Source: Trileptium ribeirensis
Lineage: Eukaryota; Nematoda; Enoplea; Enoplida; Thoracostomopsidae
Reading direction: 5' to 3'
Assembly: GCA_030248225.1 (NCBI GenBank)
Contig: JASANE010018619.1
Span: 1-64,000 of the forward strand
Length of the DNA stretch: 64,000 bases
This document shows positions 11,914 to 23,200 of this stretch, piece after piece; position 1 is the first letter of the stretch, and each line of letters begins with the position of its first letter. The notes under the pieces were generated by a model, which saw only the letters and a program-made list of their open reading frames with translations, made no database searches and had not been told where the DNA came from. The translations under genes and the position numbers were made by a program.

Positions 11914-12183
11914 CTCGTCGGAAGATTTAATTTCCCCATCGGTATCTTCATTAGCATCGCTACTACTGCTGCTGCCAGTTTCAGCCTCCATCTGTTTAAT
12001 TCCCCTGGGCTCATTCTGGAGTTCACCTTCTTCAGGAAACGTCTGCTGTTTAACAGTTGCATTTTGTGCTGCTTCAGACTCGGCTTTAATCACCAGCGCA
12101 TCAATTGACGTTTTTAGCTGAGGCGCAATCGCTAGCTTTGGCTTCGACTTAATAACGCTGCCTTTTGCCAATTGATAACCTTC
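11914..12183 (-). CDS. SR-rich nuclear protein gene, acidic exon
   Basis: The minus strand shows acceptor CTTTTACAG before 12183 and donor GTTGGT after 11914. The exon is 270 bp, exactly 90 codons, phase 0 at both ends, so it joins in frame to the RS exon starting at 10295. It encodes a Lys-containing N-terminal part (K-G-S-V-I-K-S-K-P-K) and then a Glu/Asp/Ser-rich acidic part with a run of five serines. An acidic segment before an RS domain is common in splicing-related proteins. The donor is not a strong consensus; the frame stays open beyond it, so the exact 3' end is uncertain. Confidence 0.55.
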
Positions 12184-12554
12184 CTGTAAAAGCTTTTAGA
12201 ACTTTACAAAAGTTCTTACGACCAATTACATATATATAAAGCAGTAACTAGTTATTGTCGCGTTTCGACAAAGCAGCAAAGAGAACAGTGCTATATCATG
12301 GTGTGAGCAGACAAGGAACATCAAGCGAGGATCCAAAGAGTTCATAGTCTGGTTATAAGCTTCAGGGTTGGTACAGTATATGAGTAGTACCGTAACTTCA
12401 GAGTTAAGGGACCTGAAGTCTGGGAGCGCAAGGTGTATAATACTTTTGGTCTTTTAAAACGCAACCCATAGAAGATAACATAATCCACAACTAACCTGTA
12501 AAATATTACTCTGTACAGTTCCTGACACTAGAGTTGCAACGACCGAAAAAAAAT

Positions 12555-12775
12555 ACCCGGACCCGGACAGGAGTGAAAATATATACCCGGACCCGGACCC
12601 GGACAGGAGCGAAAACGAATACCCGGACCCGGACCCGGACAGGAGTGAAAACGAATACCCGGACCCGGACAGGAGTGAAAACAAATACCCGGACCCGGAC
12701 AGGAGTGAAAACGAATACCCGGACCCGGACCCGGCTTCGAAATAATACCCGAAATAACCGGAATACCCGGACCCG
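12555..12775. repeat. Minisatellite, ~27-33-bp units (CCCGGACCCGGACAGGAGTG)
   Basis: Tandem units combine ACCCGGACCCGGACAGG with AGTGAAAACGAAT; unit length varies by 6 bp because CCCGGA is present two or three times. It fills unit 1 of the composite element. Open frames across it in several phases are artefacts of the repeat. Confidence 0.9.
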
Positions 12776-13127
12776 GCTGCAACTCTAACTGATACCATCG
12801 TAACTCAACTCAACTTTTCTATTTATATATTGGCCAAATAAATGAACGGCACAAACAGAAACAATATACGCTTAACTATAGCTATTGAGAAACACATATT
12901 TCGAAAAATAAATGCACACATATATCTATCATAGATAGCTACGTTTGAATAATATATCAATTTTATATGCATCATGAGGCTCTTCGCAACAGATCGAAAA
13001 TTGCGCGCAAATGTGACAATTCACACCTCTGTATTTGTGCATTTCATTAATTTGCAAACCAGTACAGCGATAGTCTCATAGACATAGAGAGGGTGCGTAG
13101 GAGCTAGAGTTGCAACGACCGAAGAAG

Positions 13128-13345
13128 TACCCGGACCCGGACCAGGACAGAAGTGAAAAAAGATACCCTGGCCCGGACAGGAGTGAAAACGAATACCCGG
13201 ACCCGGACCCGGACAGGAGTGAAAACGAATACCCGGACCCGGACAGGAGTGAAAACGAATACCCGGACCCGGACAGGAGTGAAAACGAATACCCGGACCC
13301 GGACCCGGCTTCGAAAAAATACCCGGAATAACCGGACCCGGCTGC
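13128..13345. repeat. Minisatellite, second copy of the CCCGGACAGG array
   Basis: Same unit and orientation as the array at 12555-12775, with a slightly different number and order of long and short units. It fills unit 2 of the composite element. Confidence 0.9.
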
Positions 13346-13360
13346 AACTCTACCTGACAC

Positions 13361-14459
13361 ACCTACCAACATATTCATGCAGTTCTATATCTTACGGCCC
13401 ATTACACGGCATGTAGATTGGACCATAAATTAGCAATAGAACATAATAGGTTTTATTGTATTATGAGTGTCATACATATGTTACAACGCCGTTTTAAGAA
13501 TTAACGGAGTGGTAGTGAAAACAAAGCAAATTCTACAGAAACATTGAAAACAGCAAAGCTTGGTCTAGTCAATCTATAAAAAGTAAAATAAGTGGAAGAA
13601 AAAATAACGGTTCTATAACTTTCAAATGTGCCGTAAATGAGCGTTCAATTGCCCTTAATGAACTGTTCTGAGCTGCCAAATTTGGTGGCCCCGCCCTATC
13701 AAGCACGCAGTCTTGAGGTTTTACAAAAAATCTGTAAATTAGGTGTAGACGCACAAAGGTACAAAGATAGCTGAAATAAATAACACACTTGAACATGCAA
13801 CAAACAACGCTTTGATATATATCAAATATATAAAGCCACCCCGAAGTCTTTGTTTTATCTCAATGTGATGCTGGAAAAAAGAACATTAACACTCGCATGT
13901 TACGTAGTAAACAGGTCACAATACACGTTACAAGGCGTTTGCGAATAGTCTGAGCAATCGAAGATTAGTGCGCAAATGAATAAATATCGAAGGCGTAGGC
14001 GGGCAGGCCCGCAGTAGCTGCGCCTCTTTATGCTGTGTGACCAAAACCTTCAGGCCATAATTTTGGCCTCAAGGAGAAATCTGGTCGCCTTATTTTTAAC
14101 AAAGCTGAGCCCAGATGAATCAATCTGAACGTTACTGATAAAGACAAGAGTAATTGAATTCTGAATGCAGTGAGGGGAACGATCGTAGCGAAGAACTCTC
14201 AGTGGCCGGAATGAAAAACACGACGGTCGTTTCTGAGTTTTCGGATGACAAGCGTAGCTCAACTTCGGCTAGGAAGTATGGCTCGTGCGAAAGCTTAACA
14301 TTTCTATTTGTGCCCTTTAGTTAGACGCGAAAATGGATTCTAACTCCTTCCAGTAGTTAAAGTGGCGTCCGACAAAACTCTTATGGATTGTATCTCGACA
14401 TATGATGCAGATATCGTGCCGAATTAAGCTGATTTTGTAGGATAAAAAAGTTCTATAAT
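13361..14459. other. No gene seen
   Basis: Mixed non-coding sequence, probably intronic to the minus-strand gene if the candidate first exon at 18890-19000 is right. No repeats with clear ends were found. Confidence 0.35.
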
Positions 14460-14651
14460 TTTGTATATCAAGCATTGCAAAATGGATCTTTTAGGACGCA
14501 AAATCTGTGGCAAAAAGGGTTTTTAAATACACGCTTTCCGCAACCGCTCGAGCTATGTGAGCGTTACTGGTCTCTTTTTGTAGTGAAAATTCATACTCTA
14601 TGTAGCTGCACATAATGTGCTGTTGTCGTCATTATTTACATATCAGTTTAG

Positions 14652-16558
14652 TAGAGATGTGTCGGTACCATATATTTTGCCGGTACCGGTACCATCGACG
14701 GATAAGAAGTAAGATATATAAATTGTTACTATTTCACTGAAGATAATATATAGCAGTTTTTGTTTTTTAAACAGGAGTTTATTTACACAATGTCATCAGG
14801 TAGAAGTGATAGTTCAATAATATGGGAGTATTTTACTACGTCACAGGAAGACGAATCCAAAGCAATCTGTAATGACTGTAGTAAAGCAATTAATCGCGGC
14901 GGAACTGATCGACACAAATGGGGGCTTAATAACCTTCGGAAACATTTATCATCTATGCATTCCAAACTGTGGGCAGAATGTCAAAAAAGGATGTTGCTAG
15001 AACCAAAGTTCGCGAGGCGGCCAGCCACTCCAAAGGAAAATCACCTGCAGCATTGACTACCCAGAAAACTTTGGAAGAAACGTTTGTGAAACATTGGGAC
15101 ATAAACAGTACAAGAAGTAAAGAAATAATGCGAAAAATCAGCGAATTTATTTGTGTTGACCAGCAGCCAATTTCAGTGGTGGAAACATTGGGTTCGTTCG
15201 CCTCATAGCCCACCTTGCCTCATAACTTAAAATTCCCAGTCGGTCATATTTCTCCGATAAAGTAATTCCCGAAATTCACTGTAAAGTAAAACAGCAAATA
15301 CAAGATATCTTGGGCAGCCAGCCACATATTTCTCTAACATGTGATGTCATGTGATGTGAACAAATACTTAAGAGAAGAGCGGTCGGCTATGCTGAATGAG
15401 CTCAAAAATCGGATCGAGAATCTGGACACAAATCCACTGTACTACATAGCTACCGTTCTTGATCCACGGTTTAAAATGAAGGTTTTTAATGATCAAAGCT
15501 TTAAGCATAAGGTGAAAACTGAGCTTATTCATTTATGCTGTGAGCTGGAAAGCGGCCATCTAGCTCTATCTACTGGAGGTTCTGGAGCTGAATCGCCTGC
15601 ACCGAAACGATCACGAGTTGACATTTCTGACCCACAAGATTTCGAACAGGTCATGGGGGCACTGTTACATGATGCAGATGATGATTCGTCTAGCGCTCAG
15701 AATACAACTGAACAAAACGTCGAAATGTACATCAATGAAAAAACCGGCGACCACTGCGACCCTTTCGCTTATTGGCGAACAAAAGAATCTGTTTATCCAC
15801 AACTCTCTCTGCTTGCACGTCAATACTTGAGCCCGCCACCGTCAAGCGCCCCAAGCGAACGTCCGTTCAGTACAAGCGGTCTGATTTGTTCCGAGAGACG
15901 GTTTCGCCTACTGCCATCTCGTCTCGAAATGCTTGTGTATCTTAATAAAAATATCCCCGCCCTTGACTATCAATACTAAAGTCGTCAAAATGTTCCTGTA
16001 CATACCCCTGCAACGCCTCAATTCGCAACTTTCAACTGCGTGATGCCATATCGCAAATCATTTATATGTTATCCATGGTCATATTGGAATTATGCTGATG
16101 CTGGAACTGCCTGCTGCTACTACTCATCTCATTTCAGATGACAATACACCTGATGAAGGACAACAGAACTGAAGAACGACTTGAGATGCACAGGTAAGCG
16201 TCAACGATGCGATCTGTTAATTACCGTATCATTATTATATAATTATTAATGTATTACTTTTGTACTAATAAGCGGGCAGCAGCAGGCAGTTCCATAGGTA
16301 TGGGTGTGATGTACGAGCTTACTAAATGGCAACACATGGTTGGAATGTGTTTGATTTGATATCGGTTCACCGCAGTCCAGTAAGCGTCAGGCAGTTGTAC
16401 ATCTGTAGCAGTGAATTCTAACTGTGCAATGTTCGGACATATTATTTTTCAAAATTGGTACCGGCGCCGATACCTTGTGGTACCGGTACCACGGTACCGG
16501 CGCCGATACCTTGTGGTACCGGTACCATGGTACCGGAGCCGATACAGGTACATCCGTA
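14652..16558 (+). mobile_element. hAT DNA transposon, internally deleted
   Basis: The ends are TAGAGATGTGTCGGTACC (14652) and the complement of TACGGATGTACCTGTATCGG (16558), an imperfect inverted repeat with subterminal GGTACCGG palindromes. The flanking octamers are CAGTTTAG (14644-14651) and CATTTTAG (16559-16566), 7 of 8 identical, fitting an aged hAT duplication. The interior carries a broken hAT transposase. Length is 1907 bp, short for an autonomous hAT. Confidence 0.85.
14790..15979 (+). pseudogene. hAT transposase (BED zinc finger and C-terminal dimerisation domain), defective
   Basis: Residues 1-70 from ATG 14790 form a BED-type zinc finger: W-E-Y-F, then C-N-D-C, then H-L...M-H, as in ZBED/hAT transposases that bind element ends. 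A frameshift near 14990 moves the frame, followed by E-T-F-V-K-H-W and S-K-E-I-M-R-K-I; further breaks follow near 15210. The frame then reaches H-I-S-L-T-C-D, probably the first catalytic aspartate, and jumps at a direct repeat ATGTGATGT (15330-15350) to a C-terminal region of 212 codons. That region ends in the hAT dimerisation block with S-A-P-S-E-R-P-F-S and S-E-R-R-F-R-L-L-P. Most of the catalytic core between these parts is absent, so it cannot be an active enzyme. Confidence 0.85.
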
Positions 16559-16860
16559 CATTTTAGTTCAAAATAGATTTTAAATTAACCCATGAATTCA
16601 AAAGTACACGAAAACAGCAATATCTCCACAAACGCTCGGGCTATATGGGTGTTGTTGGTCTCGTTTTATGGAGCAGTTCATTCTCTATGTAGGTGCGGTT
16701 GTCATTATATAAGCTGCAGGTTAGCTCAATATCGAGTTTTCAATACGCCCATGATATCGAAAATACGCTAAAATACCAATAGCTCTAGCTATATAGGTGT
16801 TATTAACATTATTTTGTAGAACACTTTATCCTCTAATAGTTGCACATCGTGAATAAAACA

Positions 16861-18889
16861 ACGTGGTAAGTACAACAGCTCATATGTTTCTAAATTACAT
16901 ACTCAACACTCAGAATTCGGCACCTTGGTGAAGAGACGAGCTACCAGTAATCTAATTATATATTGCGCTAACCGTAGTTTTCTTCGACTTAGCTGTAATA
17001 TCAGCATTACGACTGACCACACCGCTATAACTGGCAGAAGCTTCTTCGCTAATTTTGCCGCTGACAGATGCCTCAGTAGCACTAAATTATAATAACACGA
17101 CATGATACACTTCGGTTACAAGGGGCAACTCAGATAAAAGATCACAAACTAGTATGTTGTATAAAGCTATACACATGCGTAAACCGGAATTAAATTACTG
17201 GCCTGTCCACTGTTAATTATTAAGCTATTTTTAAGCATGTTTATAATAATGAGCTTATAAAAAATGACTGTGCTAACTTTAAGCAAATTTTTCGGATATA
17301 TATAGGCTAGTTGCAAAAATATATAAATGTTAGCGTGATGATTAACTAAAAGCTATCTGTTAGGAAGTATAATATCCATCTTAACAATAAACGAAGATCA
17401 TGGAAAAATTTTTTATTCAACTGCGAAGACTGATCTTCGGAGAGTATGTATTGCTACTACAAATGTATAATATTAACTACAGATCACACAGCTTAAAAGA
17501 TGATTGTTGATTACTGGCGTTATATCTGTATACATGGTTGTCTTCTGTTCATTTATATATATTCTATATAGCTACTGCTCATATTCTATATAGCTACTGT
17601 ATAATGCATATACTTCTCGGGCCATTGAATCACCATGCTTATTATATTAAAACTGTCACAATGTAACTCCAAGAGTACATAAACCACTGGGCAAGAGACT
17701 GCCCAACAAAAACTACCTCGAATCTATATGTTGTGGGGCGATACGATTGCATTTCATGTCCTTTTTGGAAATAGGTCTAAAAATGGCTTCGGTTATTTTT
17801 GCTACAGTCTACCCATTTTCGCACCGCGACCAAAATTTTCTTACTGGCCACACCAGAGGTGTATCACAAGTATTAAAGACCGCAGGATGGCCTAAAATAA
17901 GGCACAGAAATGAGAAGATATCCACAATTAGAAACTGTGCTGCTTTGGGACAGCTTGTTATACTTTTACTCACCATAGAAATTGAAAAAATAAACATGAA
18001 AACAGCAATATCGCCACACACATGAAATACGATATATATACAGTTTAAACCGTGAGTTTGCATTCAATCACACAACAATTTTCGATAGTGAATACAAAAT
18101 TGTTGTCCCGAATATTAGTTAGGTATACGCATACATTAAGTAGTAAACATTCATCAACCATACACGAAATCCCTTTATAAATTATAGTTGCTGGTTACCG
18201 ATATTCACAAACTAAAGTCATATAAATATAATAACTATATATATACTAAAAATAATTACTATAATGTTGAGTATGACATGAGGCCACTTACGGAAACATC
18301 TATATATTTGGAAGAGGTAAAGAAAGTATTTAAATCTTTAATACAGCTCAAATCTAACTAACATGTAATAAATCAACACAAATACGACATTTACAGTTAA
18401 CGATGGTAAGCGAACATATGTTTATGGTGAAGGCGCGGATGACCCATATTTAACCGATTGCAACAACTTTCGGCAAAATCCCACAGCTAACACGCGACCA
18501 CTGTCACCCCGAGATTTTTGGTCTACCACAAAAATGCAAAGCTCACAACTGGAAATTTAATAATAAAAATCAATAATTTTTGTTCGGTGAAAGCTTAAAG
18601 TTAAATATTGAGACGTTTCCTTAGATGTACAAGGCCGTTCTATGCAAAATACGAAATTTGTTTACTTACGAACCCTATTTGGGTTCAAATAGTCTGTAGT
18701 CGCGACTGACACCGAATTTCGGACACCGCCGAAACACTGGAATAAAGCATGTGTTCACATACGAATTAAATTTTTACTACAAATGGAACATACAGGGCAG
18801 GATTCTAGCCAAACACAGAAATAATTTTACATGTCGAAGTCAATATACTAAAATGTATATATATAACGATACAGAACATAAACTAACAC
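16861..18889. other. No gene seen; possible first intron of the minus-strand gene
   Basis: AT-rich sequence with many TATATA words. Nothing here has supported coding potential. If the exon at 18890-19000 belongs to the SR-rich gene, this is part of its first intron. Confidence 0.35.
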
Positions 18890-19000
18890 GTTATCGCTAA
18901 GAGCCTTCAATTCCTTTTCGAACAGTTTATGGCTATTGGGTAACTTTTCACAAGTTTTAAACACATCAGCAATAATATCATCCGCGCTTTTTTCAGGCAT
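18890..19000 (-). CDS. Candidate first coding exon of the SR-rich gene
   Basis: The minus strand reads ATG at 19000 followed by 37 codons rich in Lys, Glu and Asp, with the look of an amphipathic helix (A-D-D-I-I-A-D-V-F-K...H-K-L-F-E-K-E-L). A TATTTTCAG acceptor lies about 30 bp upstream, so a non-coding 5' exon is possible. The frame ends at a weak donor GTGTTA in phase 0, which matches the phase-0 acceptor at 12183. The link over nearly 7 kb rests only on phase and strand; it could be a separate gene or chance. Confidence 0.3.
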
Positions 19001-20124
19001 ATTTCACATTATAAATAAACAAAAATCTGAAAATATTTATCAAAGTATACATTTACATTTCAATTCTCGGTAGTCGCTAGCAGAACACAATTAAGCGCCA
19101 CGGCCACTAAAACTATGCGCTGGTGTTTTATTGCAGTTAGATGGAATATACTCCGGTTGTAATATAACAATTTAATCGACGTGGTATATGTCCAACACGA
19201 CAAGCACTAGGGCTATTCAAATGAAAAAAATAGAATTGTATTATAAATTTTTCTTCCTTACTATATTCCTCATTCACTATGGTATAGTGATCAGTGTTTT
19301 GCACGACGAAGTCATTGCTATATACGGTTTTTTGGCATTTTTCATAAGAACTCAAAAGATTTTGCCAATATTGTTAACCAGCATTCATCGCTTGGGACGA
19401 TTCCATAATACAACAGTTAGAAGGCACATAAGTTCTCACTAAAGAGTTTAAAGTCGTTGTGTTCAGTCGCTGCCAAATTTCTGCACAAGGCAGGTAAATT
19501 CTTTCTACTGGCGACAGGTTACACGAATCTGTCCGATGGGACCCAAATTCAAAACGGCATTATTTCCACAAATATTCCGGCTATCTGGCCTGTTCACAGT
19601 GGGGGGACCTCCCACTTTCCAAATCCCCCTGTTCGTGAAATTTTTCACCATGTCCGTCCCCCCACTCGGCCAAAACCACTATGTTCAACTAGGTCCAAAA
19701 ATTTTTCACATCTGATAATTTATGTTTTTTGTTTGCAAATTGTTTTTTAAACATGAATTATCACTATTTTTAATGCTAAAACGTCTTTTTTTAGCTTGTA
19801 CATACATTTACGGTAGTAAAAACACAAGAAAATATGAAAATATTTAGTATTTTTAAGCAAAATGTATCTCCCCATTTTGAAATTTACCCCATAATGAACA
19901 AGACGGCCCGCCGAAATCCCCCCACACTTTTCGTGGAACTAGAGACAGGCCAGGCTATATGGTTGTTCTTGATCTCATTTTGTAAGGCACTGTATCCTGT
20001 ATATACCTATATAATTGCTCATTACGGGTTTCCGAGAAATAAGCAGATATGTCGACTCAACTAATCAAGCAACATTGCTGATATTCGGCGACTCATTTTG
20101 TAAGTAATCAATAAAGGTGCGTAC
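19001..20124. other. No gene seen
   Basis: Non-coding in appearance. It includes a relative of the 150-190-bp repeat near 19950 and a C-rich stretch near 19600-19680. Short frames of 72-102 codons show no family resemblance. Confidence 0.35.
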
Positions 20125-20985
20125 CAGGAAGTAACCGGAATTCCGGTTGCGGCGAAAATCGTAGTAAGGGCGTTGTTTCCGGGCAAATGGCAAAACCACA
20201 CCGGAACCGGAATTCTGTTATAAAATTTTTGTTTAAAATTGTCCACATTTTTTGTTTCATCAGTGATCCAATCAAACTACATATATAAACAATGATCAAG
20301 TTCCAATACAACCAAACAAAAGAAACAACTAACTTAGCAAATTGACCTGTGAAACGTAAGAAGGAGACAATTTTAGCAAGAATTTTTCATCTTTCACTCT
20401 GCAGGAGTTTGTTAACAAAACAAAGTAGGTCAATACTTGTAGCAAATTACCTATTCAGAAATATGCGGTATAGGTATGTTAGAATTGAACCGTTCCAACT
20501 TGATATACGTAATAGAGTACGACTGCGTTCATTGGAAAGAACTGAATGTTTTGAAACTGTGCGAGTAGTATCGCAACCAACTTGTCTCATTTATAGCATT
20601 ACGAACAGAAAATCATTATCATCATCTAACCGAGGGGCACTGGCTGCCGACCGCTAACCTGAACAATGCCTCTTGCCAACGATCAGAAAATTATAGTACG
20701 TATACCTTTTTACTTTTCTTTTAGAACCATATAAACCAATAATTTAAAGTTTCCTACGCAATAACATGTAACTAACGTATATATGTCTAGTAAAAGGCAG
20801 GCGATTCTAGATAGAGCCAAATTGTCTAGTCTACACACCATGTGTTGTAAGAACATTCGGTTTGACACAGCATTTTTCCTCTGGGAGTAAAAAAAACCGA
20901 CATCTTGATCGATAAGTAAATATTTTAGCTTCCTCAGCCTCTTGAAATTCCCAGAGATGTAATAATGTTATTGCCGCATGGCGTA
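20125..20985 (-). mobile_element. Degenerate copy of the non-autonomous hAT family (copy 4)
   Basis: It begins CAGGAAGTAACCGGAATTCC, close to the family terminus, and follows the interior of the copy at 2495 in the same orientation, including the CAATGATCAAG, GGAGTTTGTTAA and AGAACCATATAAACC blocks. It fades out near 20985 without a second terminus, so the far end is lost. It carries many substitutions and indels and is the most decayed of the four copies. Confidence 0.75.
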
Positions 20986-21016
20986 TATTATATACATATA
21001 TATACTAAATTACAAA

Positions 21017-21887
21017 AAGTGAGCGGAGCAATACGCAAAGTATTTGGTATCTTATTTCATTTGTGTATAGGTACATGTATTTCAACTAAATATTCAATCA
21101 ATTTATATACAATAAGTAAATCGTTTTAGACAACTGATGTCAAATTCATCATACAATATGATTGCTAGCTAAAAAATTAACTAATTAGTAATATCAAATA
21201 ATTAGCTAATTCGCGCCTATGATAAAACCATACCGTCTAAAAAGGCACGTTTTTATTCATGATCAGCGACATCGATAAACCCCGAATGCAAAAAATTCGC
21301 AATTTTGAGGTGATTTTAAAGCTTGCACAAAATTATATAATTAACTGATTAACCAATAGCATAATGGGCTAAGTTCTAGAGCTTCCGGAATGTCATATTC
21401 GTGATCCGCGATACAGAAAACCACCGTGTACAATTATTTTTTCAGGTATGAGCATTTTGAAAATTTTCAAAAATTAGTTAATTAATAATTATATAATTAG
21501 TAATTAGCTAATTAACTAACTAATCAGCATGTTTTTATGTCTTAGAATAGTAATAAACATCAGATTCATAATCGGGGCGGTGAGATGTAGTATAGTAGCA
21601 AAATAATAGATTTACAGTAATTATGCATTGAAAATTAAGCAATTTTAGTTTGAAAATGCTAAAAATAGGCTAACCCGCTTAACTAATTAGTTAATTACTA
21701 ATGCGCTAAAGCAAATTTTGACAATAACTATATTCTTGCACCTGTCGGATATTAGGCCTTTCAAAAACAAAATTTCAAATCGGTCCAGTAGTTATTGAGG
21801 AGTTCGACGGACGGCCGGACAGACTGCCGATTTTCCCCTAGGACGAAAACAAAAACGTTTCGTTTTGCTCCGCTCATTTACGCACTT
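21017..21887. mobile_element. Candidate MITE-like element with GAGCGGAGCAA inverted ends
   Basis: The left end reads AAGTGAGCGGAGCAATACG; the right end is the complement of AAGTGCGTAAATGAGCGGAG, so the inverted repeat is imperfect with a 7-bp gap. The interior is very AT-rich (TTAATTA words) and carries CGGTCCAGTAGTTATTGAGG with GACGGACGGCCGG near 21780-21830. No coding capacity and no clear target duplication were seen. Confidence 0.5.
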
Positions 21888-23200
21888 GGTTTTATCAGAT
21901 TGCCTCTGTTACTTACTGCACTTAGCTTATCAGTGTTTAAATTCTGCAGATAGAAACGTTAAGGTGTCATGTCATGTCAAACTAGATAACTTCGCATGCT
22001 TGCCAAACAATTTGCATTTCCCCTACAAATAAAACCGCAAAACCTTGCTCAGTGACCCGAAAAATTCTTGTAGCTACTGTGAAATATAGTTCCAGCAGGA
22101 AAACGAACCACTCTTAGCTTAATGTGAAATATGCACATAATTTCGTATTTTTAACATTTTGTTTTACACATAAATTCCATGCTATTCCTATTCTTGCATT
22201 GCAAATTAATCGCCTTTTTAAAGACGACTGCTCTAGCGTCTGGACTATGCGCTACTATAAACACATAATAACCGCACATTAAAGCTATGTATTCAATGAA
22301 AAACAAGCCGTATACTTATATAGTGTATGCCAAGAAGCGATGACAAAGATCGATGATAACATACAATTAGTCAATGGAGTACTTTATGCTGAGTGTCAAG
22401 CTTTCTGTACAATTTTAAATCTGAATTTTTATAATACCTTTGGTCGAATTTACGAAGGTGGGAAGAACTTTGTGATTCATATCATATAGCTTAAGTGTAA
22501 CACATTTAGTACCCACTCAATTGGTAATGCTATAAACAGTAGATTCCATTAACGGCTGAAATATGGTTTATGATATATGGATAACGTTGTGATATAGGAA
22601 TATATCGTATAAATTTTAAAGGCTGCATACACACTAGACGCTCCATTCACTATTACAGAACCAAATTGACGTAATAACATGTATTAAATCCACTAAATAT
22701 GAGTACAGCATCACTTCAATAATTTCTCAAGAGTGTGCCGCATTGAAGATTTATTCAGCTCTAACTAAAACCTTGCTGTGTGGGGATTCAATGTTCCCGC
22801 ATGGGTAATAACACGGAATTAGTTTTCAAAATATGTGCTCAATAAGTTTAAATCTCAATGTATTCAGAGCAATAAGTCAATTCTATCGCTTGAGGGGAAC
22901 TGTCGAGCTCGCATTGTATATATACTCGGGAACGCTGCCAAATTCGATAAAGCACCCCGCTAGCGAGTAAGCAAAGAAACCTTATGTAGAGCTACGGAGA
23001 CGTAGACTTGGTTTTATTGAGGTTCAAGAACTGATTCACCCTGGCTTTTCTCAGGAAACCCCAATTTGTTTAAACTCACACAGTAATCGGGGTATTATAG
23101 CCTACAATTGTTATATCCGGGACTATTATTCCCAATAAAAATTTAGGTGTTCGGGCTTAAAGAATTAAGCCGTAGGGTTCAAAATATCGGCATATAATAT
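21888..23200. other. No gene seen
   Basis: AT-rich non-coding sequence with no recognised element between the MITE-like repeat and the left arm of the foldback-like repeat. Confidence 0.35.

Larger units (their letters stand above)
12529..13352. mobile_element. Composite hAT-type element: two minisatellite-bearing units in one target site
   Basis: Two similar units (12529-12787 and 13105-13352) both start TAGAGTTGCAACGACCG and end GGCTGCAACTCTA, forming inverted ends. They flank a 317-bp unrelated middle. The outermost ends are bounded by a perfect 8-bp direct repeat, CCTGACAC (12521-12528 and 13353-13360), the hAT target-duplication length. The inner flanks do not match each other (ACTGATAC after unit 1, GTAGGAGC before unit 2), although ACTGATAC resembles CCTGACAC at 6 of 8 positions. 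The outer match suggests both units and the middle moved as one block, or arose by rearrangement between two copies. No transposase is encoded. Confidence 0.7.
14460..16860. repeat. Diverged ~150-190-bp repeat units, interrupted by a hAT element
   Basis: A block of the form CTCG(A/G)GCTATATGGGTGTT, then TGGTCTC and TTTTGTAG, then CTCTATGTAG-TGCAC, occurs near 14545, 16636 and 16787; a further relative lies near 19950. With the 1.9-kb hAT insertion removed, the first three lie about 150-190 bp apart. Similarity is modest and judged by eye. Confidence 0.4.

Noticed and set aside
12534..12788. Frames encoding R-T-R-T-G-V-K-T-N-T or P-G-P-G-I repeats
   Set aside because: Translation of a minisatellite, open in several phases and both strands.
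12555..13345. CRISPR-like repeat-spacer array
   Set aside because: Units are contiguous minisatellite repeats without unique spacers in a eukaryotic setting.
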